Source of the DNA: Microlunatus phosphovorus NM-1
Lineage (GTDB): Bacteria; Actinomycetota; Actinomycetes; Propionibacteriales; Propionibacteriaceae
Assembly (NCBI RefSeq): GCF_000270245.1
Contig: NC_015635.1
Location: 744,001 to 808,000, forward strand
DNA: 64,000 nt
Reading direction: 5' to 3'
The position numbers and the translations under genes are program-made. Shown piece by piece: positions 1-8,642 of this stretch. The number at the start of each line of letters is the position of its first letter. The stretch's first letter is position 1. A model generated the notes under the pieces. The model did no database searches. It worked only from the letters and a program-made list of their open reading frames with translations, and was not told the origin of the DNA.

Positions 1-1
1 G

Positions 2-715
2 CTCACCTCGGTCGGCATCGGTCTGATCGAGTTCATCGAGATCTATGTGATCTTGACCAACGTGCCCGTCTTCGGCGGTCTGAGTTTTGCCCAAGCCGCG
101 TTGGTGTTCGCCCTGGCCAATACGAGCTTCGCCCTCGCGGACCTGGTGTTCGGCCAGCTCGACACGGTGCCCTCCCTGCTGCGAATGGGCCGGCTCGAGG
201 TGATGCTGGTGCGACCGCTGCCGCTGTTGGTCCAGCTCGTCACCAGCGACTTCCAACTGCGCCGACTCGGCCGGGCCGCGGTCGGTCTGGTGATCATGGT
301 CATCGCGTTGACCCAGTTGGACCTCGCCCTCACGCCCGCGACGCTCTACCTGCTGATCATCACACCGCTCGTGGGCGCGGCGATCTACGGTGCGCTGTTC
401 GTGCTGGCCGGCGGCCTGCAGTTCTTCCTGATCGACGGAGCCGAGTTCACCGCGGCCTTCCTCTACGGCGGCTCGTACGCCGGGCAGCTGCCGGGCAGCG
501 TGCTGCTGCCGCCGGTCCGGATCTTGTTCACTTTCGTCATCCCGGCGACCGCCACCGCCTACCTGCCCGGTCTGCTCATCCTCGGGCTGCCCGGCCCCGC
601 GTTCCTGCCGGCCTGGCTCGGCTGGTTCGCGCCCGTGTTCGCCGTCTGGGCCTGGGTATTGGCCCTGCTCGCCTGGCGCGCCGGCATTCGCCGATTCACC
701 GGAGCTGGAGGTTGA
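2..715 (+). CDS. ABC-2 type exporter permease, 5' end cut by window edge
   Basis: The frame is already open at base 2, and the first in-frame start-like codon (GTG at 47) lies inside a hydrophobic stretch, so the true start is upstream of the window. The visible 237 residues form several membrane helices with short loops and a charged break around GQLDTVPSLLRMGRLEVML. This pattern fits the DUF990/ABC-2 permease family, which works as a pair of membrane subunits exporting a drug or lipid-like substrate. It is followed at once by its ATPase: the stop TGA (713-715) lies 2 bases before that ATG. The substrate cannot be read from the sequence. Confidence 0.85.
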   Translation, partial: LTSVGIGLIEFIEIYVILTNVPVFGGLSFAQAALVFALANTSFALADLVFGQLDTVPSLLRMGRLEVMLVRPLPLLVQLVTSDFQLRRLGRAAVGLVIMVIALTQLDLALTPATLYLLIITPLVGAAIYGALFVLAGGLQFFLIDGAEFTAAFLYGGSYAGQLPGSVLLPPVRILFTFVIPATATAYLPGLLILGLPGPAFLPAWLGWFAPVFAVWAWVLALLAWRAGIRRFTGAGG

Positions 716-717
716 TC

Positions 718-1686
718 ATGACCACTCGAGAGCCGATCGTCGAGTTCGCCGACCTGCGGCGCTCGTTCGTCGTCCGCCAGAAGGCCGGCAAAGTGCGGCG
801 TACCAAGAAGGTCGTGCACGCCGTCGACGGGATCAGCGTGCGGATCGAGGCCGGCGAGTCGTGCGGCTACATCGGCGCCAACGGCGCGGGCAAGTCGACC
901 ACCATCAAGATGATCACCGGCATCCTGGTGCCGACATCCGGCTCGGTACGCACCTGCGGCCTCGACCCGGTGCCGCAGCGGCGGACCCTCGCCCGCGAGA
1001 TCGGGGTGGTGTTCGGTCAGCGCAGCCAGCTGTGGTGGGACCTTCCGCTGCGCGATTCGTTCCAGATCCTGGCGGCGATCCACCGACTCGACCCGACCGT
1101 CGCGCGGGAACGGACCGATCAGCTGATCGACGGCCTGGGCATTGCCGACCAGCTCGACACCCCGGTACGTCAGTTGTCCCTTGGCGAACGGATGCGTGGC
1201 GAGGTGGCGGCTGCCTTGGTGCACAGCCCGCGGCTGCTGGTGCTGGACGAGCCGACCATCGGGCTGGACATGATCAGCAAAGAGCGGTTGAGGCACTTCC
1301 TGATTGCCGAGCGGGCCGAGCACGGCACCACGCTGCTGCTCACCACCCATGACATGAGCGACATCGAGCGGCTCTGCGATCGAGTGCTCGTCGTCGACCA
1401 TGGTCGGCTGGTGTACGACGGCTCGTTGCCCGACCTGGCCCAGCGCGTTGCCCTGCAGCGCGTGCTGGTCGTCGACCTCTGGGAGCCGCACGCGCCGCTG
1501 CAGCTCAGCGGGGCGACCTGGATCGAGAGCGAGGGCGGCGGCATCCGCCAGCGACTTGCCTTCTCACCCAGTCGGACCACCGCAGCGAAGGTGCTGGCCG
1601 AGGTCTCGGCGCAGGTCGAGGTACGCGACCTCACCTTGGAAGAGCCGGCCATCGAGGACATCGTCCGGACGCTCTACGCGAGCTGA
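718..1686 (+). CDS. ABC exporter ATP-binding protein (DrrA/NatA-like)
   Basis: This is the cytoplasmic ATPase that powers the ABC-2 exporter. Walker A GANGAGKST is at about residues 53-61, the signature LSLGE at 153-157, Walker B LLVLDE at 173-178 and the H-loop His at about 211. At 322 residues it has the usual nucleotide-binding domain plus a C-terminal regulatory tail, as in DrrA/NatA-type exporters. I chose ATG 718 because GGAG at 707-710 sits 7 bases upstream. A TTG at 712 in the same frame overlaps the previous stop and is less likely. It is translationally coupled to the permease. Natural substrate unknown. Confidence 0.93.
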   Translation: MTTREPIVEFADLRRSFVVRQKAGKVRRTKKVVHAVDGISVRIEAGESCGYIGANGAGKSTTIKMITGILVPTSGSVRTCGLDPVPQRRTLAREIGVVFGQRSQLWWDLPLRDSFQILAAIHRLDPTVARERTDQLIDGLGIADQLDTPVRQLSLGERMRGEVAAALVHSPRLLVLDEPTIGLDMISKERLRHFLIAERAEHGTTLLLTTHDMSDIERLCDRVLVVDHGRLVYDGSLPDLAQRVALQRVLVVDLWEPHAPLQLSGATWIESEGGGIRQRLAFSPSRTTAAKVLAEVSAQVEVRDLTLEEPAIEDIVRTLYAS

Positions 1687-1825
1687 ATGGTCGTACTCGC
1701 TGGGTCCGCCCTTCGAGCCCGGCTACTTCGTCGTCGTTCGGAGAGGAAGAACGCCTCTCCTCTCTCCTTCTCAGCACGCCGGCGGGCGGCCCCGGCCGCT
1801 CGCACTCCGGCTAGGCCGATTGACG

Positions 1826-1969
1826 TCAGAGAACCCTCACCTGACATCGGATTCCCGGGACTGCTGCGAGCTTGCGATCCGTGGTCAGCAGAGGCTCGCC
1901 CAAGGCTTCGGCGAGGGCGACGTAGGTGCTGTCTGGGCCGAGACCCTTGTCCCTGGCGAAGGTGACTCC
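1826..1969 (-). pseudogene. Relic of a PIN-domain (VapC-type) toxin, C-terminal end only
   Basis: Reading the minus strand gives about 47 codons ending in TGA (1826-1828). They have the hallmark C-terminal half of a PIN ribonuclease: DSTYVALAEALGEPLLTTD followed by RKLAAVPGI. The conserved Asp of TTD is kept, but the first two thirds of the domain and any start codon are absent. The frame begins directly after the stop of the next gene upstream on the same strand. No VapB-like antitoxin is adjacent. I infer a deletion remnant of a toxin-antitoxin locus rather than a functional gene. The rest of the 1687-1969 gap shows no other gene. Confidence 0.72.
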
Positions 1970-2485
1970 TCAACCAACCGTGACGTCTTTGCCGTTGGAC
2001 GGTCCGTTCGTGCGCGGAAAGAGATCCGTGGTCAGGAACGAGGCATGGACGTGCGCGGTGATCTGCGCCGTACCCCGGCGATTGGCGCGGTAGGGCATGT
2101 CGAAGGCGAGCTCTTCACCAGGCTCCAGCACGTCGTTCGGCTCCACGCCGGTGGACACGTCGGGGAAGAAGACGTATAGCTCCTGGACCAACGCATCATC
2201 GGGCAACAGGGGCTCGGACCGGCTGCCGCCGGCACGGGTCTCCAACATGGTCGGCGCGTTGGCGCTGAGTTGCACCACGTCGGAGGATGCCTTGATGTGG
2301 ACGGTGACGTCGTGCAGCCGGATCCCCCGAGGTGCGTCGGCATTGCGCACCTTCACCGTGTAAGTGCCCTCGGCCCTGGGATTTAGGTTGCGGGTCACAT
2401 CGGCGACGCGTACCTCGACCTCGGTCTGGAGGTAGTGGCTGGTCAACTCGGTGAGGTCGGACAGGGTGCTGGTGCTGGTGGTCAT
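1970..2485 (-). CDS. Uncharacterised beta-rich protein coupled to an FAD oxidoreductase
   Basis: I do not recognise this 171-residue protein. It has no signal peptide or membrane segment and is rich in alternating hydrophobic/polar strands such as YTVKVRN, RLHDVTVHIKASSD and GTAQITAHVHASF. This suggests an immunoglobulin-like beta-sandwich. It is acidic and has few Cys. The start ATG at 2483-2485 overlaps the stop of the oxidoreductase as ATGA, and AAAGGA lies about 7 bases upstream, so translation is coupled. An in-frame upstream extension is possible but would lie inside the oxidoreductase gene. The neighbour suggests a partner or substrate protein for the flavoenzyme; that is inference. 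Confidence 0.75.
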   Translation of the reverse strand: MTTSTSTLSDLTELTSHYLQTEVEVRVADVTRNLNPRAEGTYTVKVRNADAPRGIRLHDVTVHIKASSDVVQLSANAPTMLETRAGGSRSEPLLPDDALVQELYVFFPDVSTGVEPNDVLEPGEELAFDMPYRANRRGTAQITAHVHASFLTTDLFPRTNGPSNGKDVTVG

Positions 2486-3933
2486 GTCAGTGTCCTTTCG
2501 AAGATGTTGGTGTTCGGATCTGGGCGTGCTGGTGTGGACGTCCGGCTGATTGCGTCGAGCAGTGCGGCGCGACCGGGTCGGTCGGGTGGGCAGAGCGGAT
2601 ACCCGAGCCACGGCCCGACGTGGGCCCGGATCTCCGGATCGGCGAAGACCTCGGCCGGCGTGGCCAGCAGCGAGGCGATCATGGAGTGGGCCCGCAGCAG
2701 CACCGGGTCGGTGCGAGCTCCGGCGGCCAGGGCGCTGCTGCCTGCCCAGGCAGGGTCGCTGGTGTGATAGACCTCGCCGGCGGCCTGGGCCCTCATCTCG
2801 GCCACCCGGTGCCGGCCGAAGTCGATGGTGGACACCAGATAGGGCACCAGCCGCTCGTCGAGCAGCCCGGCATACCTCGCGGCCGGCGAGCGCTCAGATC
2901 TCGAGTCGCCGGACCCGGAGCCAGACTCGACCACCGCATCTCGTAGGGCCACCGCCGACAGCGCCCCCAGACTGAGCCCTCGGCCCAGGAACGGGCTGTT
3001 GGTGGCCCAGGCGTCGCCGACCGCCACCAGCCCTTCGACTACGGGTACGCCGTTCGGCGCGTAGTCGCGAACGATGTCCTGCAGTCCGGCCAGTGGCTGT
3101 ACGTCGCCGAGTGGCGGCCCCTCGAGCCAGCGCTCGTCGATCCCGCTGGCCCGGAGCGCGGCCTCCCAGACTGCCGGCTCCCGCAGCGTTCGGACGGTCC
3201 GGTCGCCCGAGCCGACGATGATCGCCAGCCCTCGGCAGTTGTCGTCACTGGGAAGGGTCAGCACCGAGTACGACTCATGATGGGTCAAAGCCCCGCCGGT
3301 GCCGGCCGGCGCCGGCGACCCGGCCCGACTGTGTCGCGTGTAGTAGGTCAACGACTCCGTCGATCGCTGTTCCGCCGGCCCGAGTCCGTACGCTGCCAGC
3401 CAGCCCGGCACCGGAGTCCGGTGACCGCTCGCGTCGACCACCAGGTCGGCCGTCAGGGTGTCGGTCTGCGTGCGTACGCCGACCACGCGCCCCCGATCGA
3501 GCAACAGCCCGGTCGCCCGCCGGCCGCGCAGGATCTGTACGCCTGGCTCGGCTTCGGCGACCGAAGCCACCGCCGCCTCCAGCACCGGCCGGCGCGCGGT
3601 GACGGTGTGGAACCGCTCGTCGCCCTCCTGCCAGCCACCGGTCAGCTCCGCGGGATACAGGTGCAGCAGATTGCTGCGGACACCGCCGAGCGTCAGCAGT
3701 GCCTCGACGGCATCCGGCAGTTCGGCGTCCATCACCTGGTGCCAGCGGGGCAGTGCGATGTGCGGCTGCCGGAACTGGTTCACCCCGGGGCGCGCCCAGT
3801 CCGTCCAGGGGTGCCCGTTCGTCGGTGGCGGTGCGCTGTCACGCTCCAGCACGATCACCCGCGAGCCGGCTCTGGCAAGCAGCAGCGCGGTGGTCAGCCC
3901 GGTGGGTCCGGCCCCAAGCACGATCACGTTCAT
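2482..3933 (-). CDS. FAD-dependent oxidoreductase (PHBH/halogenase-like fold)
   Basis: The protein starts with the Rossmann dinucleotide motif VIVLGAGPTG (GxGxxG at residues 7-12) and an Glu-ending second strand (VIVLERD). It has a GD-type motif, VEGLVAVGDAWATNSPFLGRG, at about residues 315-335, typical of class A flavoprotein monooxygenases and FAD halogenase-like enzymes. I see no WxWxIP halogenase motif, so a halogenase role is not supported. I chose the ATG at 3931-3933 because GGAG sits six bases upstream; an ATG two codons earlier abuts the SD too closely. It is the first gene of a two-gene unit with the beta-rich protein. A regulator gene lies 106 bp upstream on the same strand. Confidence 0.85.
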   Translation of the reverse strand: MNVIVLGAGPTGLTTALLLARAGSRVIVLERDSAPPPTNGHPWTDWARPGVNQFRQPHIALPRWHQVMDAELPDAVEALLTLGGVRSNLLHLYPAELTGGWQEGDERFHTVTARRPVLEAAVASVAEAEPGVQILRGRRATGLLLDRGRVVGVRTQTDTLTADLVVDASGHRTPVPGWLAAYGLGPAEQRSTESLTYYTRHSRAGSPAPAGTGGALTHHESYSVLTLPSDDNCRGLAIIVGSGDRTVRTLREPAVWEAALRASGIDERWLEGPPLGDVQPLAGLQDIVRDYAPNGVPVVEGLVAVGDAWATNSPFLGRGLSLGALSAVALRDAVVESGSGSGDSRSERSPAARYAGLLDERLVPYLVSTIDFGRHRVAEMRAQAAGEVYHTSDPAWAGSSALAAGARTDPVLLRAHSMIASLLATPAEVFADPEIRAHVGPWLGYPLCPPDRPGRAALLDAISRTSTPARPDPNTNIFERTLT

Positions 3934-4039
3934 CGGCATCTCCTTTCGTGATGCCGGTGATGGTCCGCCGGAAAGCTGCTCACCCACCAGGTCAGTCCAT
4001 GCTCACTTCGTGCTCACTGCCCCTGTCGGACCGAAGGGC

Positions 4040-6133
4040 CTATCCGGGCGAGGGATCTATCCAGGGACCAGCGAGCTCGCGGTCCCACAGCACCTCCACC
4101 AGACGTTCGATCGCCCGGACGAGGTGTCGGCGGTAGGTGCTGAACGGCAGATCGAGGACTTCCGCGGCCGCCTCCTGGGACGGCGTGCCGCTCAGATAGG
4201 TGCGTTCCAGCACTCGGCGATGCTCGTCGCCACCACGCTCGGCACTCAGGCCGGCGATGGTGTCGCGGAGCAGTTGGGCGAGCGCGTTCGTGGGATCGGC
4301 CTCGCCATCGGCGACCAGGTTGCTGGTCAGCAGCTCGGAGGAGTCCAGTCCGCCGGTCCGGGTCAGCCGGCGCAGTGCGGACCGGACGGACGCGTCGAAC
4401 TCCGTCCTGGACAGCGGCGCCGGTCGCAGCAGGTGGGCCGGTGGTGGCCCGATCTCGCCGGTCAGCTCGCGAGTCGCCATCATCTCGAAGAACGCCGGGA
4501 CCGGGAACCGGCGTCGATCCCACCCGTACGCGACGATCCGGTGAGCGCCCAGTTCCAGGACCAGCATCCGGCTGAGCCCCAGATACTGGAAGTAGCGGTC
4601 GTAGTGGTCGGTGTCGGGAGCGACGATGAACGTCCAGGCCGCTGGGACCGTGCACCACTCGAGGAGGCAGGAGACCCCGTTGACCAGCAGCTGCAGGGGA
4701 TCGCCCTGGTAGGCGCTGGTGGCCCCGCCGAATCGGTTGACATTGATCCGCTCGCCCGTTCGTAGCGGCCCACGCTCGCGGACCAGGTCCCAGATCGCTT
4801 TGACGATCGGATCGTCAGTCATCAGGTCGGCAGGCCCGGGGAGATAGAGCTGGATCGAGAACGCCGCCGGTCCGTCGTCGGCTTGGACGTGGTACGCGCA
4901 GCGCGGCTGGTCGGCCAGCCACCGGCGGGCCAGGGAGGCTGACCAAGGCCCCTCGTTCGCCTCGATCACGGTGACGATCTGCTCGCGTTCCGCCGCCGAG
5001 GCTCGTGGCACGCTGAGCCGGCCACGATCGCGCAGCACCGAGGTGTCCGCGGCCAACGGAGTTCGGCGGTGCAGCAGCAGGATCTCGGCTGCCGCGCGGT
5101 CTGGGTGGGCATTGGCCGGGTCGTGGATCCGGTCGAGAAAGAAGGACCGGACCAGGCTGTGCACCCTGGCGTACTCGGCGGGGGAGCGATGCTCCAGCTG
5201 GGCCTCGAACAGCTCGCGAACCACGTCGTGAAGGTAGAGACCGAGAGCGCCACGCCGAACGTACGGGCGGGACTCGAGCCAGTCGAAGACCTCCTCGGCT
5301 CGACCGGGGATCGCATAGCTGAGCAGGTCCACGGTGGTCCGGGTCGCGTGCGCGCAGACCGCCAGCCCGGTGCGATGGTCGTCGTCAGGGACGTCGTCGA
5401 TGATCAGCGAGCAGAGCCGACTGACGGCATCAGGGGCGTCGGCCAGCTCGGCCGGCCGTCGCCCGCTGCGATCGACCTCGGCCAGCATGGCGAGAGCGAG
5501 CGGGTATCCGCGGCCCAGGTCGGCGAGCCGTGCGGTCTGGTCGGTCACGCCCAGTGCCGACAGGAGCCGACGGCTTGTGGCGTCGTCGAGACGGCCCAGC
5601 GGATGCACGTGGAGCAGCTGCCGCCAACCGGGATCCAGCCACCAATCAGGACCGGGTTCGTCGCGACCGGCAAGCACGGTGACGGCGTCGGCGGGGCGGG
5701 CCGGGAGCAGCTCCGTACGCAGCCAACGATCCAGTGGCTCGAGCAGCTCGTAACCATCGACCAGCAGCAGCGTGTTCGGGCGTTCGTCCGCGGCTCGGAC
5801 GAGCCGCTGCACGGCCATCGGTGAACATTCGACGTCGCGAGCATCCAAGTAGCAGGTGGGATGACCCAGACGGCCGGCCTGCCGAGCCATCGCTCCGAGG
5901 AGCATCGTCTTGCCGATCCCACCGGGGCCGTGGACGAAGTGCACACGTACGTCAGTGGCCCCAGCCACGGCGTCGAAGATCGCAGCCAACTCCTGATCGC
6001 GTCCCACGAAGGCGTCGTCGCGGGCTGCACCGAGGCGCCCGGCGAGCTGTGCCGCGTCCGGGGTCTCACCATCTGGTCCACGATCCGGGGCTGCGGATCG
6101 TGACTGAGTCGCCTCCCGGTCTGGAGCCGTCAC
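4040..6133 (-). CDS. Large STAND-like ATPase with C-terminal helix-turn-helix
   Basis: This 697-residue protein starts with GTG. It carries a P-loop ATPase domain at its N terminus: FVGRDQELAAIF then Walker A GPGGIGKT at 69-76 and a Walker B-like LLLVDG at 122-127. The middle (about 340-600) contains a region resembling an acetyltransferase-type fold. The last 60 residues (RRVLERTYLSGTPSQEAAAEVLDLP then STYRRHL) look like a sigma-region-4/LuxR-like DNA-binding helix-turn-helix. Proteins of this layout are usually large signal-integrating activators. It lies just upstream of the FAD oxidoreductase unit on the same strand and probably controls it. The ligand is unknown. The weak SD leaves the start uncertain. 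Confidence 0.8.
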   Translation of the reverse strand: MTAPDREATQSRSAAPDRGPDGETPDAAQLAGRLGAARDDAFVGRDQELAAIFDAVAGATDVRVHFVHGPGGIGKTMLLGAMARQAGRLGHPTCYLDARDVECSPMAVQRLVRAADERPNTLLLVDGYELLEPLDRWLRTELLPARPADAVTVLAGRDEPGPDWWLDPGWRQLLHVHPLGRLDDATSRRLLSALGVTDQTARLADLGRGYPLALAMLAEVDRSGRRPAELADAPDAVSRLCSLIIDDVPDDDHRTGLAVCAHATRTTVDLLSYAIPGRAEEVFDWLESRPYVRRGALGLYLHDVVRELFEAQLEHRSPAEYARVHSLVRSFFLDRIHDPANAHPDRAAAEILLLHRRTPLAADTSVLRDRGRLSVPRASAAEREQIVTVIEANEGPWSASLARRWLADQPRCAYHVQADDGPAAFSIQLYLPGPADLMTDDPIVKAIWDLVRERGPLRTGERINVNRFGGATSAYQGDPLQLLVNGVSCLLEWCTVPAAWTFIVAPDTDHYDRYFQYLGLSRMLVLELGAHRIVAYGWDRRRFPVPAFFEMMATRELTGEIGPPPAHLLRPAPLSRTEFDASVRSALRRLTRTGGLDSSELLTSNLVADGEADPTNALAQLLRDTIAGLSAERGGDEHRRVLERTYLSGTPSQEAAAEVLDLPFSTYRRHLVRAIERLVEVLWDRELAGPWIDPSPG

Positions 6134-6194
6134 GCAGCCAGGCTAATGCCTGCTCGGTGGGCCGAGCCAGGCTCAAGGTCAGGGGCGAAATGAC

Positions 6195-6227
6195 TCGCGC
6201 CCCTCGCCGGGTTGGCGAGGGGCGCGA
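6195..6227. terminator. GC-rich hairpin between pspC-like gene and regulator
   Basis: A perfect 14-bp inverted repeat (6195-6208 and 6214-6227) encloses a five-base loop. It lies just past the stop of the minus-strand PspC gene and upstream of the regulator start. There is no strong T-run, so it may be a Rho-assisted or intrinsic-like terminator. Confidence 0.6.
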
Positions 6228-6267
6228 TCGCGGGGGGAGGGAGGATCGAGAGCTTGGGTGGAGACGA

Positions 6268-6465
6268 TCAGTAGACGGAGGCCTTGCGCTCATCGGGGAT
6301 CAGCAGCCAGCCGGCGAGATAGATGAGGAACTGCGGGCCCGGCAGGAACAGACTGATCACGAAGATCAGCCGAACCACGTTGCTGGAAAGACCGAAGCGG
6401 CGGGCGATTGCCGAGCACACCCCTGCGATGACTCGGTCATTGGACGGGCGGGCGAGGCTGGCCAT
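6268..6465 (-). CDS. PspC-domain small membrane protein
   Basis: The 65-residue product, MASLARPSNDRVIAGVCSAI at its start, has the PspC signature: R-x-x-x-x-VIAGVC then IARRFGLSSNVVRLIF, followed by a membrane helix and GWLLIPDE. PspC domains sit in the membrane and take part in envelope-stress or signalling systems. I chose the ATG at 6463-6465, with AAGGA nine bases upstream. A longer in-frame start exists but lacks family support. It is monocistronic and divergent from purC, with a hairpin terminator behind it. Confidence 0.88.
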   Translation of the reverse strand: MASLARPSNDRVIAGVCSAIARRFGLSSNVVRLIFVISLFLPGPQFLIYLAGWLLIPDERKASVY

Positions 6466-6634
6466 GATGGGTGATCCTTCTTCCGGATAGACGGTGGCGG
6501 AGCCGGACGGGCTCTCGACATCCACCATGCCTGCGCGGCCGGGAGAAGTCACGGGTTCCGCCGGGAGATCCGGGGTCGTTCAGGGTCTGGCCAGGGCAGC
6601 TCTCCCCAAGCCCGGGCCTGGCAGGATGGGCCGC

Positions 6635-7519
6635 GTGACGTTGCCGACCTCTGCCCGTTATGCCGACCGGCTCGACTATCCGCTGATTCATCGTGGCAAG
6701 GTTCGCGAGCTGTACGCGTACGAGGACGACCGGCTGCTGATGGTCGCGACCGACCAGATCTCCGCGTTCGACTTCGTGCTGGACAGCCTGATCCCGGACA
6801 AGGGGGCGGTGCTGACCCAGCTCTCCTTGTGGTGGTTCGGCCAGCTCGCCGATGTGGTCGACAACCACGTGGTCTCGGTCGAGGTTCCCGAGGCGGTGAG
6901 CGGTCGGGCGATCATCTGTGAACGCCTCGAGATGATCCCGGTCGAATGCGTCGCCCGCGGCTATCTGACGGGCTCCGGCTGGCTGGAGTACCAGCAGTCT
7001 CAGTCGGTGTGCGGGGTCCCACTCCCGGCGGGGCTGCACGACGGCTCCCGACTCGACGAGCCGATCTTCACCCCGGCCACCAAGGCCGCGCTGGGGGAGC
7101 ACGACGAAAATGTGTCGTACGAGGTCGTGGTCGACACAGTCGGGGCCGAGACGGCTGAGCGGATCCGCGACTTGACGCTCGCGGTCTACGGCACTGCGGA
7201 GGCGATCGCGCGGGAGCGGGGCATCATCCTGGCCGACACCAAGTTCGAGTTCGGCCGACGGCCCGACGGGACGATCGTGCTGGCCGACGAGGTGCTGACG
7301 CCCGATTCATCCCGATTCTGGGATGCCGCTGCCTGGGATCGGGGCGTGCTGGACTCCTACGACAAGCAGTTCGTCCGCAACTGGCTGCTGCACGAGTCGG
7401 GCTGGGACCGGAGCAGCGGCGATGCCCCACCTCCGCTCCCGGACGCAGTCGTCGCAGCGACCCGGGAGCGTTATCTGGAGGCGTACGGGCGGCTCACCGC
7501 CAGCCCGTTCGCGGACTGA
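6635..7519 (+). CDS. purC: Phosphoribosylaminoimidazole-succinocarboxamide synthase
   Basis: PurC joins CAIR and aspartate with ATP hydrolysis to make SAICAR, step eight of purine synthesis. Family motifs are clear: HRGKVRELYAYED near the N terminus, MVATDQISAFDFVL, IPVECVARGYLTGSGW and the late ILADTKFEFG followed by LADEVLTPDSSRFW. At 294 residues it matches the normal length of the actinobacterial enzyme. I chose GTG 6635; the in-frame ATG at 6626 has an SD too close to it, and the GTG follows AGG at a spacing of nine. It opens the purC-purS-purQ group. Confidence 0.96.
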   Translation: MTLPTSARYADRLDYPLIHRGKVRELYAYEDDRLLMVATDQISAFDFVLDSLIPDKGAVLTQLSLWWFGQLADVVDNHVVSVEVPEAVSGRAIICERLEMIPVECVARGYLTGSGWLEYQQSQSVCGVPLPAGLHDGSRLDEPIFTPATKAALGEHDENVSYEVVVDTVGAETAERIRDLTLAVYGTAEAIARERGIILADTKFEFGRRPDGTIVLADEVLTPDSSRFWDAAAWDRGVLDSYDKQFVRNWLLHESGWDRSSGDAPPPLPDAVVAATRERYLEAYGRLTASPFAD

Positions 7520-7626
7520 CCACTCTGGAGCAGAACTTCCAGGAGATCGTCGCCACCTTGTGACGCCCGATCTCGTGACGTCGCCGACGACCTGCGGCCG
7601 CCGCGACCATGAGTAGGCTGGCCGCC

Positions 7627-7872
7627 ATGGCGCGAGTAGTGGTCGACGTGATGCCCAAGCCCGAGATCTTGGACCCGCAGGGCAAGGCGGTGACGGGCGC
7701 ACTGGGTCGGCTGGGCTACGAGGGTCTGACCGTGCGGCAGGGCAAGCGATTCGAGGTCGAGGTGGCCGGTGAAGTCACTGACGAGCGCCTGGTCGAGATC
7801 CGGGACGCCGCGGAGAAGCTGCTGGCCAACACCGTGATCGAGACCTTCGACGTCCGGATCGACGAGGTCTGA
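7627..7872 (+). CDS. purS: Phosphoribosylformylglycinamidine synthase subunit PurS
   Basis: This 81-residue protein is the small structural subunit of the three-part FGAM synthase (PurS, PurQ, PurL). The complex amidates FGAR to FGAM in the cytoplasm using glutamine and ATP. It reads [20 protein letters not shown] and has the canonical GxxxLGYEG segment and a C-terminal [15 protein letters not shown] 7627 is preferred over an in-frame ATG at 7609 because it fits the family length. Its stop overlaps the purQ start (TGATG at 7870-7874), so the two are translationally coupled. Confidence 0.95.
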   Translation: MARVVVDVMPKPEILDPQGKAVTGALGRLGYEGLTVRQGKRFEVEVAGEVTDERLVEIRDAAEKLLANTVIETFDVRIDEV

Positions 7873-8549
7873 TGGCACCCAAGATCGGCGTCGTCACCTT
7901 TCCCGGCTCACTCGACGATCATGACGCGCTGCGCGCGGTCCGCATCGGTGGAGCCGAGCCGGTCTCGCTGTGGCACGGCAGCGACTCCCTGAACGGAGTC
8001 GACGCGGTGATCCTGCCCGGCGGGTTCTCCTACGGTGACTATCTGCGTTGCGGCGCTATCGCCCGGTTCGCACCGGTGATGGAGCAGGTGATTGCCGCTG
8101 CGAAGCAGGGGATGCCGGTGCTCGGCATCTGCAACGGCTTCCAGGTGCTGTGCGAAGCCCACCTGCTGCCCGGCGCTCTCATTCGCAACGAGCGGCAGAC
8201 GTTCATCTGCCGCGATCAGCGACTGCGCGTCGAGTCGGTCGACACCACTTGGACGTCGGCGTTCGCCAAGGACCAGGAGATCACCATCGTGCTGAAGAAC
8301 GGCGAGGGACGCTACGTCGCCGACGTCGACACGCTGGCCCGCCTGGAAGGTGAGGGCCGGGTGGTCTTCCGCTACCTCGACAACCCGAACGGCTCGCTCA
8401 ACGACATCGCCGGGATCTGCAACGAGCGGGGCAACGTCGTCGGCCTGATGCCGCATCCCGAGCACAACGTCGAGTCGCTGACCTCGCCCAGTCTGGACGG
8501 CCAGCCCTTCTTCGCCAGCGTGCTCGACTTTCTCGCCGCCAAGGTCTGA
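7872..8549 (+). CDS. purQ: Phosphoribosylformylglycinamidine synthase subunit PurQ
   Basis: PurQ is the class I glutamine amidotransferase subunit of FGAM synthase. It releases ammonia from glutamine for PurL. The nucleophile elbow GICNGFQVL places the catalytic Cys at residue 87, and the His-Glu pair of the triad is in MPHPEHNVE near residue 197. The 225-residue length is normal. Its ATG overlaps the purS stop. The next family member, purL, starts 667 bp later because relic DNA has been inserted between them, which is unusual for a tightly coupled set. Confidence 0.97.
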   Translation: MAPKIGVVTFPGSLDDHDALRAVRIGGAEPVSLWHGSDSLNGVDAVILPGGFSYGDYLRCGAIARFAPVMEQVIAAAKQGMPVLGICNGFQVLCEAHLLPGALIRNERQTFICRDQRLRVESVDTTWTSAFAKDQEITIVLKNGEGRYVADVDTLARLEGEGRVVFRYLDNPNGSLNDIAGICNERGNVVGLMPHPEHNVESLTSPSLDGQPFFASVLDFLAAKV

Positions 8550-8582
8550 CCCGGAATCTGCGACCCGGGTGTGAACGAGTGC

Positions 8583-8639
8583 GCGATTTGTCAAACACAG
8601 AGCCCGCGATTTGTTAGATAGAAGCTCGGCAATCTGTTA
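8583..8639 (+). repeat. Three 23-bp-spaced direct repeats upstream of the DUF4143 relic
   Basis: The 11-mer GCGATTTGTCA (8583), GCGATTTGTTA (8606) and GCAATCTGTTA (8629) recurs at exactly 23-bp steps. The unit around each core is partly conserved. These AT-richer bases end directly before the first codons of the decayed ATPase. A regulator binding array for the lost gene is a plausible reading. Confidence 0.7.
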
Positions 8640-8642
8640 AGT

